A DNA stretch of 39,380 nt from Sphingobacteriia bacterium (lineage in GTDB: Bacteria; Bacteroidota; Bacteroidia; Chitinophagales; Chitinophagaceae): the NCBI GenBank assembly GCA_947452295.1, contig CANGCK010000031.1, positions 1 through 39,380 of the forward strand, read 5' to 3'. This document shows, piece after piece, positions 17,673 to 25,941 of the stretch (its first letter is position 1; each line of letters opens with the position of its first letter). The position numbers and the translations under genes are program-made. The notes below the pieces were generated by a model. The model did not search any database. It was not told the DNA's origin and saw only the letters and a program-made list of their open reading frames with translations.

Positions 17673-19256
17673 TTAAGGTTTGGTAAATCGTTGCTTCATT
17701 GCCAGAAAAATTTGTGTAATAAAAAACAGGAAGCCAAGTGCTGTACTTATTTTAAAAATATAATCGCCATATTTTACATAAAAAGTAAGTTCTGTATTAT
17801 TGGGTATGGTGTATTTAATAAAAGCAGCTTTGTTCCAGGGTTGTTGTGATAGTAGTTCTCCTTTGTTATTGATAACGGCAGAAATGCCGGTATTCGCACT
17901 TCTAGCAACCCATCGCCTTGTTTCAATTGCTCTAAGCTTTGCTAAGGCAAGGTGTTGTTTATGCCCTGGTGTATTTCCCCACCAACCATCGTTGGTAATA
18001 ATGGCTAAAAGGGTGGCACCTTTTTTTACATAGCTGCCAACATATTCGCCATAAATACTTTCGTAACAAATTATGGGTGCCGAAATATAAGGGTTGCCTT
18101 TATTATAAAAAATGCTTACACTATCTGATATGCCATAACCGCCGGTTGTTCCACCAAATTTCTCGAAAGCTGGAGCTAAAAAACGTAAAAAAGAAGGAAG
18201 CGATTCAACGCCTGGTACTAATTTGCTTTTATTATACAGTTGAAAAGTTTCCCCTGATTTTATAGCAATTGCTGCATTAAATGCATCATAGTACATTCCA
18301 TTATCGGTTTTGCGTGCAGTAGGTGTTGCTTTGGTATTTCCGTAATTTTTGAAGGTTTCGATGCCCGATATAAGCGTTAAGCCAGGATGTTTATTCGTAA
18401 ACTCAAAAATTGGCTGATAGTAATTATTTGTTCCAATATTTTCTTGCCAGTCTGCAACGCTCATGGCTGTTTCTGGCCAAATTATCAAACTGGTATTACT
18501 GTCTAGCGCCCGTTCGGAAAGATTAATAAGTAGTTTAATTTGGTTGGTAGCTGTGCTTAATTCAAATTTGTCGTAAGGGCTAATATTGGGTTGTACTATC
18601 ACCACATTATTGGAAGAAGCTGATTGCAAAGTATTGGAAGGGGTAACAAACGAATTGAAGGTTAATACTGCAACAAATAAAGCCACAATACTAGCCGCTT
18701 TAATTGATATTATTTTTCTTGTAGCTTTTTGAAGTATATGTTGAAGCAGTTGATAGATAATGATATTTACTGTTAAAACAACTAAACTTCCACCACCAAT
18801 ACCTGTATATTCATACCATTGGATCCATTTGGTATTGGTAGCAAAAACGTTGCCTAAAGTAAGCCAGGGCCAACTAAGTTCCCAGTTAAGGTGTATGTAT
18901 TCAAAGCTCAACCAAAATATTGCCAATAGGAGTAATGATATATTACTCGTATATTTTTTTTTGAAGACAAAATACCCCCACCATGGTAAGCACATCAAAA
19001 GCGTATTGGCTGTAATGGCAGCTACTGCACCTGTTCCGGTAGAATTCCACAACCACCAGGTGGCTGTTACATTCCAAATTAAAAAGCTTAGAAAGGTGTA
19101 ACCAAATAGTTGCCTAGCTTTTGTAACTTGGTTGGCAATTGATATTAACGGCACAAATGCAATAAAGATGAATAAGGTAAACGGTGCCATTGGCCATGCA
19201 AGCGAAAGTAATACGCCTGCCAATACCGATAAGCCTAGCTTTTGGGTGCTTTTCAT
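17673..19256 (-). CDS. lnt: Apolipoprotein N-acyltransferase
   Basis: 527 aa from the ATG at 19256 (MKSTQKLGLSVLAG); the frame extends 13 codons further upstream with less suitable residues. Inner-membrane enzyme that N-acylates the lipid-modified Cys of lipoproteins. About six N-terminal membrane helices (to roughly residue 200) precede a carbon-nitrogen hydrolase domain with the Glu in IIWPETAMS, Lys in YNKSKLVPGVE and nucleophile Cys in APIICYESIYG. A last hydrophobic segment lies near the C-terminus. The window encodes at least two predicted lipoproteins (HmuY-like and SusD-like), which would be substrates. Most downstream genes in this minus-strand run have no obvious role in lipoprotein processing. 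Confidence 0.95.
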   Translation of the reverse strand: MKSTQKLGLSVLAGVLLSLAWPMAPFTLFIFIAFVPLISIANQVTKARQLFGYTFLSFLIWNVTATWWLWNSTGTGAVAAITANTLLMCLPWWGYFVFKKKYTSNISLLLLAIFWLSFEYIHLNWELSWPWLTLGNVFATNTKWIQWYEYTGIGGGSLVVLTVNIIIYQLLQHILQKATRKIISIKAASIVALFVAVLTFNSFVTPSNTLQSASSNNVVIVQPNISPYDKFELSTATNQIKLLINLSERALDSNTSLIIWPETAMSVADWQENIGTNNYYQPIFEFTNKHPGLTLISGIETFKNYGNTKATPTARKTDNGMYYDAFNAAIAIKSGETFQLYNKSKLVPGVESLPSFLRFLAPAFEKFGGTTGGYGISDSVSIFYNKGNPYISAPIICYESIYGEYVGSYVKKGATLLAIITNDGWWGNTPGHKQHLALAKLRAIETRRWVARSANTGISAVINNKGELLSQQPWNKAAFIKYTIPNNTELTFYVKYGDYIFKISTALGFLFFITQIFLAMKQRFTKP

Positions 19257-19368
19257 GTAGTTGTATTTTTGACCTTTACAGCTCATCTGAAACATGCCTA
19301 GAAAACAATTTGCTAAGAACGCATATAATTTACAAGACTATTTCGATGGTTTCGTTTTTACTAATAGA

Positions 19369-20868
19369 TTATTTTCTACTATAATTTGGTGCTTCTTTTG
19401 TGATGTCGATATCGTGTGCATGGCTTTCTTTCATGCCGGCGTTGGTAATTTTTATAAATGTAGCTTTTTGAAGTGCTGCTATATTTTTTGCGCCACAATA
19501 GCCCATGCCAGATCTTAATCCACCTACATATTGATAAATAATTTCGCTGAGGTTTCCTTTATAAGCTACCCGGCCTTCAATGCCTTCGGGCACATATTTT
19601 TTTACATCGGCTTCTACATCTTGAAAATAGCGATCGCCGCTTCCTTGGCTCATGGCGCCTAAACTTCCCATTCCGCGATATTCTTTAAATTTCCTGCCTT
19701 CGTAAATAATTGTATCGCCTGGGCTTTCTTCTACACCAGCAAAAACGCTGCCCATCATTACCATATTGGCTCCAGCTGCTAATGCTTTTACCATATCGCC
19801 CGTATAGCGGATGCCTCCATCGGCTATTAATGGTATTCCCAATGGTTTAAGTGCATGTGCTGCTTCCATAACAGCTGTTAATTGAGGTACACCAGCACCA
19901 GCAACAATTCTGGTTGTGCAAATTGATCCTGGACCAATACCCACTTTAATGCAATTGGCACCTGCTTGCGCTAGGGCTTTTGCACCTGCTGCTGTTCCTA
20001 CATTGCCGGCAATAATTTGCAACTGTTTGAAATTTTTTCTTAATGACTTTAACGCTTCAATTACCCCCTTACTATGACCATGCGCACTATCTAGCGTAAC
20101 AATATCAACACCCACTTGTTGAAGCGCATAAGCTCTGTCCATTAAGTCTTTGGTGATGCCTAATGCTGCTCCGGTTAGCAGTCTTCCCAGATTGTCTTTT
20201 ACTGCATTTGGATAATTGCGTAATTGTAAAATATCGCGATAGGTAATTAAACCGATTAGTTTCCCTTGTTTGTTTACAACAGGAAGTTTTTCGATTTTAT
20301 AATTTTGTAGAATTTTTTCAGCTTTTTTGAGATCGGTTCCTTCGGGTGCAGTAACCAAATTTTCTTTGGTCATTACTTCTTGAACTTTTCTTTTTTTATT
20401 GGTTTCAAAACGCAGGTCTCTATTGGTTAATATGCCTACTAATTTACCTGAACCATCTACTATTGGAATTCCTCCAATTCTATTTTCTTTCATCAACAAC
20501 AATGCATCATTAATAGTAGCATCTACTAATAGTGTGATGGGGTCTATAATCATACCACTTTCACTGCGTTTCACTTTGCGTACTTGTTCGGCCTGGCGTT
20601 CGATAGACATGTTTTTATGTAATATGCCTAAGCCACCTTCCCTAGCCAAAGCAATGGCTAAATTGGCTTCAGTAACAGTATCCATTGCTGCAGAAAGAAT
20701 GGGTACATTTAGTATAATATCTTTAGTAAGATGACTGCTGATGTTTACATCGCGTGGCAGCACTTCACTGTAGGAAGGCATTAATAAAACATCGTCGAAT
20801 GTTAATCCTTCACCAAATAATCGGGTAGCGGGATTTGTTTTTGTAGTAGAGTTGAGGGTTGTTGCCAT
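19369..20868 (-). CDS. guaB: Inosine-5'-monophosphate dehydrogenase
   Basis: 499 aa from ATG 20868 (the frame also opens two codons earlier at a TTG). Converts IMP to XMP with NAD+, the first committed step of GMP synthesis. N-terminal [17 protein letters not shown], two CBS domains (about 100-215), then the barrel with the catalytic loop [11 protein letters not shown] (Cys about 315), [25 protein letters not shown] and the mobile flap near [10 protein letters not shown]. Length matches the family. The -7 box ends 3 nt before the ATG, so the mRNA is probably leaderless or nearly so. The promoter shares its -33 element with the divergent MFS gene. Confidence 0.98.
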   Translation of the reverse strand: MATTLNSTTKTNPATRLFGEGLTFDDVLLMPSYSEVLPRDVNISSHLTKDIILNVPILSAAMDTVTEANLAIALAREGGLGILHKNMSIERQAEQVRKVKRSESGMIIDPITLLVDATINDALLLMKENRIGGIPIVDGSGKLVGILTNRDLRFETNKKRKVQEVMTKENLVTAPEGTDLKKAEKILQNYKIEKLPVVNKQGKLIGLITYRDILQLRNYPNAVKDNLGRLLTGAALGITKDLMDRAYALQQVGVDIVTLDSAHGHSKGVIEALKSLRKNFKQLQIIAGNVGTAAGAKALAQAGANCIKVGIGPGSICTTRIVAGAGVPQLTAVMEAAHALKPLGIPLIADGGIRYTGDMVKALAAGANMVMMGSVFAGVEESPGDTIIYEGRKFKEYRGMGSLGAMSQGSGDRYFQDVEADVKKYVPEGIEGRVAYKGNLSEIIYQYVGGLRSGMGYCGAKNIAALQKATFIKITNAGMKESHAHDIDITKEAPNYSRK

Positions 20869-20871
20869 GTG

Positions 20872-20903
20872 CAAAGATAGCCGATGAACTAAAATTTGTC
20901 AAA
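20872..20903 (-). promoter_or_regulatory. guaB promoter, TTTG-N20-TATCTTTG
   Basis: Minus strand: -33 TTTG (20900-20903), a 20-nt spacer, then -7 TATCTTTG (20872-20879). This is an excellent match to the Bacteroidota vegetative promoter. The gap to the ATG at 20868 is 3 nt, so the start site should fall at or inside the start codon. Confidence 0.8.
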
Positions 20904-20924
20904 AAATATTTTCAGTTAGCTTTG
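20895..20924 (+). promoter_or_regulatory. MFS gene promoter, TTTG-N18-TAGCTTTG
   Basis: -33 TTTG (20895-20898), 18-nt spacer, -7 TAGCTTTG (20917-20924), 29 nt before the ATG. Its -33 box forms the palindrome TTTGTCAAA (20895-20903) with the guaB -33 box, so the two promoters overlap. Confidence 0.65.
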
Positions 20925-20953
20925 CTACTTTCTAAAGCTTTTTTAATTGCAAG

Positions 20954-22153
20954 ATGCAGCCTAAACCTACAGCAGATACACCCTATTTTAATTTTCAGTT
21001 TGCCTTATTATGTCTGAGTAATTTTTTATTTGGCACAAGTTTTAATATGATGATTCCAGAGTTGCCAGGGTATTTAACCCAATTAGGGGGTGCTGAATAC
21101 AAGGGATTGATTATTGCATTATTTACTTTAATGGCGGGTATTTCGAGGCCATTTAGCGGGAAATTAACCGATACGATAGGCAGGGTGCCTGTAATGATAT
21201 TTGGGTCATTAGTATGTGTGGTTTGTAGTTTATTGTATCCATTACTTACTACTGTTGCGGGTTTTTTGTTTTTACGTTTTGTACATGGTTTTTCAACCGG
21301 CTTCAAACCTACTGCTACATCTGCATATGGAGCAGATGTAGTACACGAATCTAAAAGAGGGGAAGCCTTGGGCGCGTTGTCCATAGGGTATACATTGGGT
21401 TCATCAGCAGGGCCTATGATTGGTAGCTTTTTAGTAGATCATTATAGCTTTAATACCATGTTTATTGTATCTGCTTTTTTTGCTTTAGGATCTGTTGCTA
21501 TTTTGTATAATATCAAAGAAACGCTGCAACACAAACAGCCATTCTCGTTGAAATTATTAAAAATCAACCGCAACGAAATTTTCGATAAATCTGCTATAAA
21601 ACCGGCTGTTATTACCTTTTTACTATGTTTTTCTATTGGTACTACTGTTACTATTGCGCCCGATTTAAGTGAACACCTTGGATTGCACAATAAAGGGTTG
21701 TTTTATGCTTTCTTTACCATTGCATCATTGGTTATTAGATTGGTTGCACCCAAAGTATCTGATAGGTATGGGAGGGTACCGGTATTATTGGTTTCTTCTT
21801 TGGTATTGGTAATAGGGATGTTGGTAATTGCCTTTGCCCATTCGGTAACTATAATGATGGTGGGCTCTGTCATTTATGGATTGAGTTGGGGGATAAACTC
21901 GCCGGCACTTAGTGCGTGGACGGTAGATTTAAGTGCGCCCGAAAATAGGGGTAAAGCAATTGCCTCTATGTATATTGCTTTAGAAATAGGTATTGGGGTA
22001 GGCGCATTGGTTGCGTCTTGGATTTACAATAATCAAGCTGATCATTTTATATTGACATTTCTTACACCCGCAGTTTTTGCTTTTGTAGGATTTTTATTTT
22101 TAGCTAAGTGGAATCGTCAAGCTAAGCAAGGGCAATCATTTTCCCGGGAATAA
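20954..22153 (+). CDS. MFS transporter
   Basis: 399 aa, twelve hydrophobic helices. The GISRPFSGKLTDTIGRVPVMIFGS loop between helices 2 and 3 is the major facilitator signature; the second half has VAPKVSDRYGRVPVLLVSS in the mirrored place. The N-terminus is short and cytoplasmic. Family is the broad drug/metabolite efflux group; no substrate can be named. It is divergent from guaB with overlapping promoters, and its last 32 bp overlap the end of dprA on the opposite strand. Confidence 0.93.
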   Translation: MQPKPTADTPYFNFQFALLCLSNFLFGTSFNMMIPELPGYLTQLGGAEYKGLIIALFTLMAGISRPFSGKLTDTIGRVPVMIFGSLVCVVCSLLYPLLTTVAGFLFLRFVHGFSTGFKPTATSAYGADVVHESKRGEALGALSIGYTLGSSAGPMIGSFLVDHYSFNTMFIVSAFFALGSVAILYNIKETLQHKQPFSLKLLKINRNEIFDKSAIKPAVITFLLCFSIGTTVTIAPDLSEHLGLHNKGLFYAFFTIASLVIRLVAPKVSDRYGRVPVLLVSSLVLVIGMLVIAFAHSVTIMMVGSVIYGLSWGINSPALSAWTVDLSAPENRGKAIASMYIALEIGIGVGALVASWIYNNQADHFILTFLTPAVFAFVGFLFLAKWNRQAKQGQSFSRE

Positions 22154-23216
22154 CGTGAATAATATTTTGCAGTTCTAAACTAAGCAATATGCCTGCCATT
22201 TTACTGCTGTTAAGTTGTGTTCTGCTGTTTAATTCATCGATGGTAAATAATTCTTTTTCGTTTAATATTTCAACTACCATTAATTCATCGGCACTTAGCG
22301 AACTAAATAATGCCAACTGTTTTTTCTCTGGTTTCTTTTTTTCAGTCCATCCCATCATGGATAATAAATAAGCGGCATCAGTTAGTAAGATGGCTTTATT
22401 TTGTTGAATGAGTTGATGGCAGCCGGCACTTTTTGCATCATTTACCCTCCCTGGAAAAGCAAATAATTCTCTATTGTATTGAAAGGCGAGATCGGCAGTG
22501 ATCATGCTTCCTCCTTTTTCGGCCGTTTCAATTACAATAGTAGCATCGGCCATGCCAGCTACAATGCGGTTTCTTCGGGGAAAATTGTGTTTATCTGCTT
22601 TGGTACGCTGACTATATTCGCTCAATAATCCGCCATGGCCAAGCATTTCTTTAGCCAATAATTCATGTTGCGCAGGGTATAAATTATCTAATCCATGGCC
22701 TAATACCCCAACAGTTGGCAACCCATTTTTTAAAGCAGATTTGTGCGCAATGGAATCAATCCCCAACGCCAATCCACTTACTATTAAAACATCTTTAGGA
22801 ATAGATGCCATGAATTGTTCTGTTAAATACTTGCCATAATTGGTATTGTTTCTGGTGCCAATGATGCTGATTATTTTGGTGGCATTTAAGTTGGTATGGC
22901 CTTTCCAGTAAAGCAGGGTGGGAGCATCAGGACAATTGGTTAATCTATAAGGGTATGCTTTATCTGTAATAAATAAGGGTTGAATATTATTCTTATCTAT
23001 AAACTTCAATTCTTTATCAACTAGTGAATAATCGTTCCAGCTTTTTAGTTGTTTGATAGCCCAATCGCCAATGCCATCAATGCTTCCCAACTCTTTTTTT
23101 CGGGCGGCAAACACTTCTTTTGCTGAGCCAAAATATTCTATTAATCGTTTCCTTAAAATAGGCCCTACATCGGGTATAAATGTTAATGCTATTTGGTGCC
23201 AAAGTTCAGAATGCAT
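22122..23216 (-). CDS. dprA: DNA-processing protein DprA
   Basis: 364 aa from ATG 23216 (MHSELWHQIALTFIPDVGPILRKRLIEYFGS); the longer frame adds nine residues. Binds incoming single-stranded DNA and loads RecA during natural transformation. N-terminal helix-hairpin-helix/SAM-like part (to about 70), a Rossmann-like domain with IIGTRNNTNYGK, SGLALGIDSIAHKSAL, PRRNRIVAGMADATIVIETAEKGGS and QYNRELFAFPGRVND, and a C-terminal winged-helix (about 305-364). Nothing is truncated. Downstream of the OmpA-family gene, with a terminator between. Its C-terminal codons overlap the convergent MFS gene. Other competence genes are absent from the window. Confidence 0.96.
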   Translation of the reverse strand: MHSELWHQIALTFIPDVGPILRKRLIEYFGSAKEVFAARKKELGSIDGIGDWAIKQLKSWNDYSLVDKELKFIDKNNIQPLFITDKAYPYRLTNCPDAPTLLYWKGHTNLNATKIISIIGTRNNTNYGKYLTEQFMASIPKDVLIVSGLALGIDSIAHKSALKNGLPTVGVLGHGLDNLYPAQHELLAKEMLGHGGLLSEYSQRTKADKHNFPRRNRIVAGMADATIVIETAEKGGSMITADLAFQYNRELFAFPGRVNDAKSAGCHQLIQQNKAILLTDAAYLLSMMGWTEKKKPEKKQLALFSSLSADELMVVEILNEKELFTIDELNSRTQLNSSKMAGILLSLELQNIIHVIPGKMIALA

Positions 23217-23244
23217 GAAGGAACAATTTGGGGCAAATTGCAAA

Positions 23245-23271
23245 AAATACCTACCCGAAAAACAGGTATTT
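23245..23271 (-). terminator. Terminator between the OmpA-family gene and dprA
   Basis: AAATACCT (23245-23252) pairs with AGGTATTT (23264-23271) with an 11-nt loop. Read leftward the stem runs into a U-run (TTTTTT with the adjacent A tract at 23242-23247). It begins 6 bp after the OmpA-family stop. Confidence 0.65.
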
Positions 23272-23276
23272 ATACG

Positions 23277-25187
23277 CTAAATACCAATGATAGTAGCGGT
23301 GGTTCTTCTGTTTAAGGCCCGACCTTGTTCTGTTTTGTTGTCGCTAATGGGTTGGCTTTCACCAAAACCTTTAAAGCTAAGCCGTTGATTAGAAATGCCC
23401 TTGCCTAATAGCCAATTTACAATTGATTTTGCACGGTTGCTAGACAATAATAAATTATCTGCTGGTTTGCCAATATTATCGGTATGGCCACTTATTTCTA
23501 TTTTAATAGAGGGATTTTCTTGCAATACCTGCAACATTTTTTCTAATTCAATATAGGCATCGGCAGGCAATTGAAAAGAGTTAGAAGTAAAATGAATATT
23601 TCTGAAAGTGAGAGAAGCATTAAGTTCTATGGGTTGTAAGGAGATGTCTTTGTTGTAAACACTATCTGCATGTTTACTTTCTAATTCATACAAATCATTG
23701 TAGTAAAAATATCCTTTTCTATTTACAGAAAAAGTATAGTCCTTGCCAATAGGAAGTGGTACAAAGTATTCTCCACTTTCATCCGATTGTACTTTCATTA
23801 GTAAATGACCATTTGAATTATCGATCAGTTCAACAGAAGAAGGCAATTTTTTCCCGGTTTTCTTATCGGTAATAAATCCTTTAACATACATGGTTCTACT
23901 GGGTCTTATATCTGGTCGCATATCAAATTTATACAGGTCCAGGCTGCCTTTGCTATCGTTTCTGTCGCTGGCATAATAAGCGGTTAACCCATCTGCCGAA
24001 ACGGCTAAGCTCCCTTCATTTTCAATGGTATTGATGGGGTAGCCTAAATTTTCGGGAAGTCCCCAATTGCCTTCATTGTCTTTTCTTAAAATATACAAGT
24101 CGGTGCCACCATAACCTGGTAATCCGTCGGAAGTATAATACAATGTTTGGTTGTCGGCATGTATAAAAGGGGCTTGATCGTCGCCAATGGTATTAACGGT
24201 TGGGCCCATGTTTTGTGCCGGAGACCAAGTGCCATTGGGCTTTAAATAGCTCACATAAATATCGGATCCGCCAAAACCACCGGAGCGATTGCTGCTAAAG
24301 TAGAGGGCTCTTTTGTCGGGACTTAAAGTGGGTGAACTTTCCCAAGCGTCTGAATTTATTGCTTCGCCTAAGTTTTGTGGTTCACTCCAACCTTCGGGAG
24401 TGTAGTAAGAAATGTATATGTCAAAATTGCCAAAACCTTGTTTGAAGTTTCCAGCAAATAACATCCATTCACCATCTTGCGAAACAGTGATGGCGCCTTT
24501 TTGTTCTTCAATATTAATATCTCCATCAATTAAAGTGGCTTTGCTAAATTGATTGAAGAGTTGAGCACTTTGGTAAAAATCTTCTCTAATATTATCACCT
24601 CTACGTGTGAATACCAATAAGCTATCAGTAATTGTAACGGATGGATAATATTCTGCAGCAGTTGTGTTTACACTATCTCCTAAATTAATGGGATGAAATG
24701 TATAGCCATTGTCAGCGTGGTTTTTACTGTAGTTTAGTGCAAACAAATAAGTTTTTTTTCGGTATTCACCACTTTGTATGCTGTTTTCGTTTAAATCGGG
24801 TAAGGATAAAAAAGTATTAATAGCCGCATGTGCATCATTGAATTGGCCATTGCCGGCTAAATTAATAGAATAGGGAAGATTGTATATTAAAAAATAGTTG
24901 GGGTCTTTTTGTTTGGCTTTTTCATAAAATTGTACTGAGCGTTTGTATTGTTTTAATTCTCCAAAAACGCCACCTAATGATAAATAGGCATCTACAAAAT
25001 TTGTATCGGCCTTAATTGCATTGAGTAACAGGGGTATGGCTTCATTAAGTTCTTCATCTTTTAATAATTCAATGGCATTATTGTAATACTGCATTGCCGA
25101 AGACTTCACATTTTCGGGTTGGTATTGTTGAGCATAGGGAAGGGTGCAGCTATAAAGAAAAGCGAGGGTGAGGATTAGTTTTTTCAT
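23277..25187 (-). CDS. OmpA-family outer-membrane protein with TPR and PD40 repeats
   Basis: 636 aa from ATG 25187, giving a signal peptide MKKLILTLAFLYSCTLPYAQ. Order of parts: TPR-like helices (about 30-150), WD40-like PD40 beta-propeller repeats (about 170-425; recurring SPDKRALYFSSNRSGGFGGSD-type strands), a carboxypeptidase-like regulatory domain (about 430-515; KGFITDKKTGKKLPSSVELID), and a C-terminal OmpA domain (about 535-636) with ISGHTDNIG and NRAKSIVNWLLGKGI, which binds peptidoglycan. This architecture is common in Bacteroidota and in proteins related to PorE of the type IX secretion system, but nothing here proves that role. Terminators lie on both sides. Confidence 0.9.
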   Translation of the reverse strand: MKKLILTLAFLYSCTLPYAQQYQPENVKSSAMQYYNNAIELLKDEELNEAIPLLLNAIKADTNFVDAYLSLGGVFGELKQYKRSVQFYEKAKQKDPNYFLIYNLPYSINLAGNGQFNDAHAAINTFLSLPDLNENSIQSGEYRKKTYLFALNYSKNHADNGYTFHPINLGDSVNTTAAEYYPSVTITDSLLVFTRRGDNIREDFYQSAQLFNQFSKATLIDGDINIEEQKGAITVSQDGEWMLFAGNFKQGFGNFDIYISYYTPEGWSEPQNLGEAINSDAWESSPTLSPDKRALYFSSNRSGGFGGSDIYVSYLKPNGTWSPAQNMGPTVNTIGDDQAPFIHADNQTLYYTSDGLPGYGGTDLYILRKDNEGNWGLPENLGYPINTIENEGSLAVSADGLTAYYASDRNDSKGSLDLYKFDMRPDIRPSRTMYVKGFITDKKTGKKLPSSVELIDNSNGHLLMKVQSDESGEYFVPLPIGKDYTFSVNRKGYFYYNDLYELESKHADSVYNKDISLQPIELNASLTFRNIHFTSNSFQLPADAYIELEKMLQVLQENPSIKIEISGHTDNIGKPADNLLLSSNRAKSIVNWLLGKGISNQRLSFKGFGESQPISDNKTEQGRALNRRTTATIIGI

Positions 25188-25231
25188 AATTACTGCACCA
25201 ATTTCGGTAAAAAAACACAATATTTTTTGTT

Positions 25232-25268
25232 AAAAAAATCCCTGCAATATCATACTACTGCAGGGATT
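25232..25268 (-). terminator. Terminator after the HmuY-like gene
   Basis: AATCCCTGCA (25237-25246) pairs perfectly with TGCAGGGATT (25259-25268), 12-nt loop. Read leftward, seven T follow (A run at 25232-25238). A tracts also flank the other side. It starts 18 bp after the HmuY-like gene's stop and ends before the OmpA-family start. Confidence 0.85.
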
Positions 25269-25285
25269 AAAAAAAGGCTATTTAT

Positions 25286-25915
25286 TTAAAATGTTTTAGA
25301 TCCATTTGGTTGATAGGTGAAACGGAATGTATAATAGCGCTGTTCAGAAGACTTAATAGCGTCTGAGGCAGTTGCTGACGGGGTAACGCCACCTTTGTAA
25401 TAATTTAATATTTCTACTTTGGCATAATTGCCGTTTGCAGTTCTAATCATTAGCACACGACCAGGAATTGGATTGATTAGATTGTTCATGCCGTCATACA
25501 CATACCATCCTTTATTACTTCCGGTAGTTATGGCATAAGTAGGTGCGTTGTCTGTTTTAAATGTAGAGTCGGCAGGTACAGCAGTAACACCATCATACAA
25601 GCCGATATATACAAATGCACCACCTTTTCCCGGGCCGCTAGTTCCACCATTGGTTAATATTGTAGTGCCTTTAAATGCTAAGTCCCATTTAGTAGAAGCA
25701 CTATCTGTAGACGCAATTATTTTATTACTTTCTAAACTGTAAAAAGTAAATTTATTGGCGCCGTAGGGTTGTCCTTGTAAACTAGTGCCAATGATTGTGT
25801 CGGCCACTAAATCTTTTACTGTAGCGCTGGTTACAGGAATAGTAGTTACAGCAGTGTTTTTTTGACAAGCTGCAAAGGAAATAGTTACTAAAAAAAGGTA
25901 AAAGGAATACTTCAT
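25286..25915 (-). CDS. HmuY-like surface lipoprotein
   Basis: 209 aa lipoprotein: signal MKYSFYLFLVTISFAAC with the lipobox Cys at residue 17 (SFAAC). The body matches the HmuY fold: KWDLAFKGTTILTNGGTSG (about 76-94), the YIGLYDGV region, GWYVYDGMNNL, RVLMIRTANGNYAKVEILNYYKGG (about 153-176), and EQRYYTFRFTYQ. HmuY proteins take heme from host or environmental hemoproteins and pass it to a TonB-dependent receptor. The receptor gene lies 26 bp upstream on the same strand, so this is one operon. Oddly, the protein has no histidine; only Met143 and Met156 could be axial ligands. Binding another ligand is possible. Confidence 0.85.
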   Translation of the reverse strand: MKYSFYLFLVTISFAACQKNTAVTTIPVTSATVKDLVADTIIGTSLQGQPYGANKFTFYSLESNKIIASTDSASTKWDLAFKGTTILTNGGTSGPGKGGAFVYIGLYDGVTAVPADSTFKTDNAPTYAITTGSNKGWYVYDGMNNLINPIPGRVLMIRTANGNYAKVEILNYYKGGVTPSATASDAIKSSEQRYYTFRFTYQPNGSKTF

Positions 25916-25941
25916 GTTTATTGATTTTAAGGATTGATTAT

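Noticed and set aside
22140..22149. TTCCCGGGAA palindrome in the MFS/dprA overlap
   Set aside because: Ten bases only, in coding sequence of two genes, no sign of regulatory placement.
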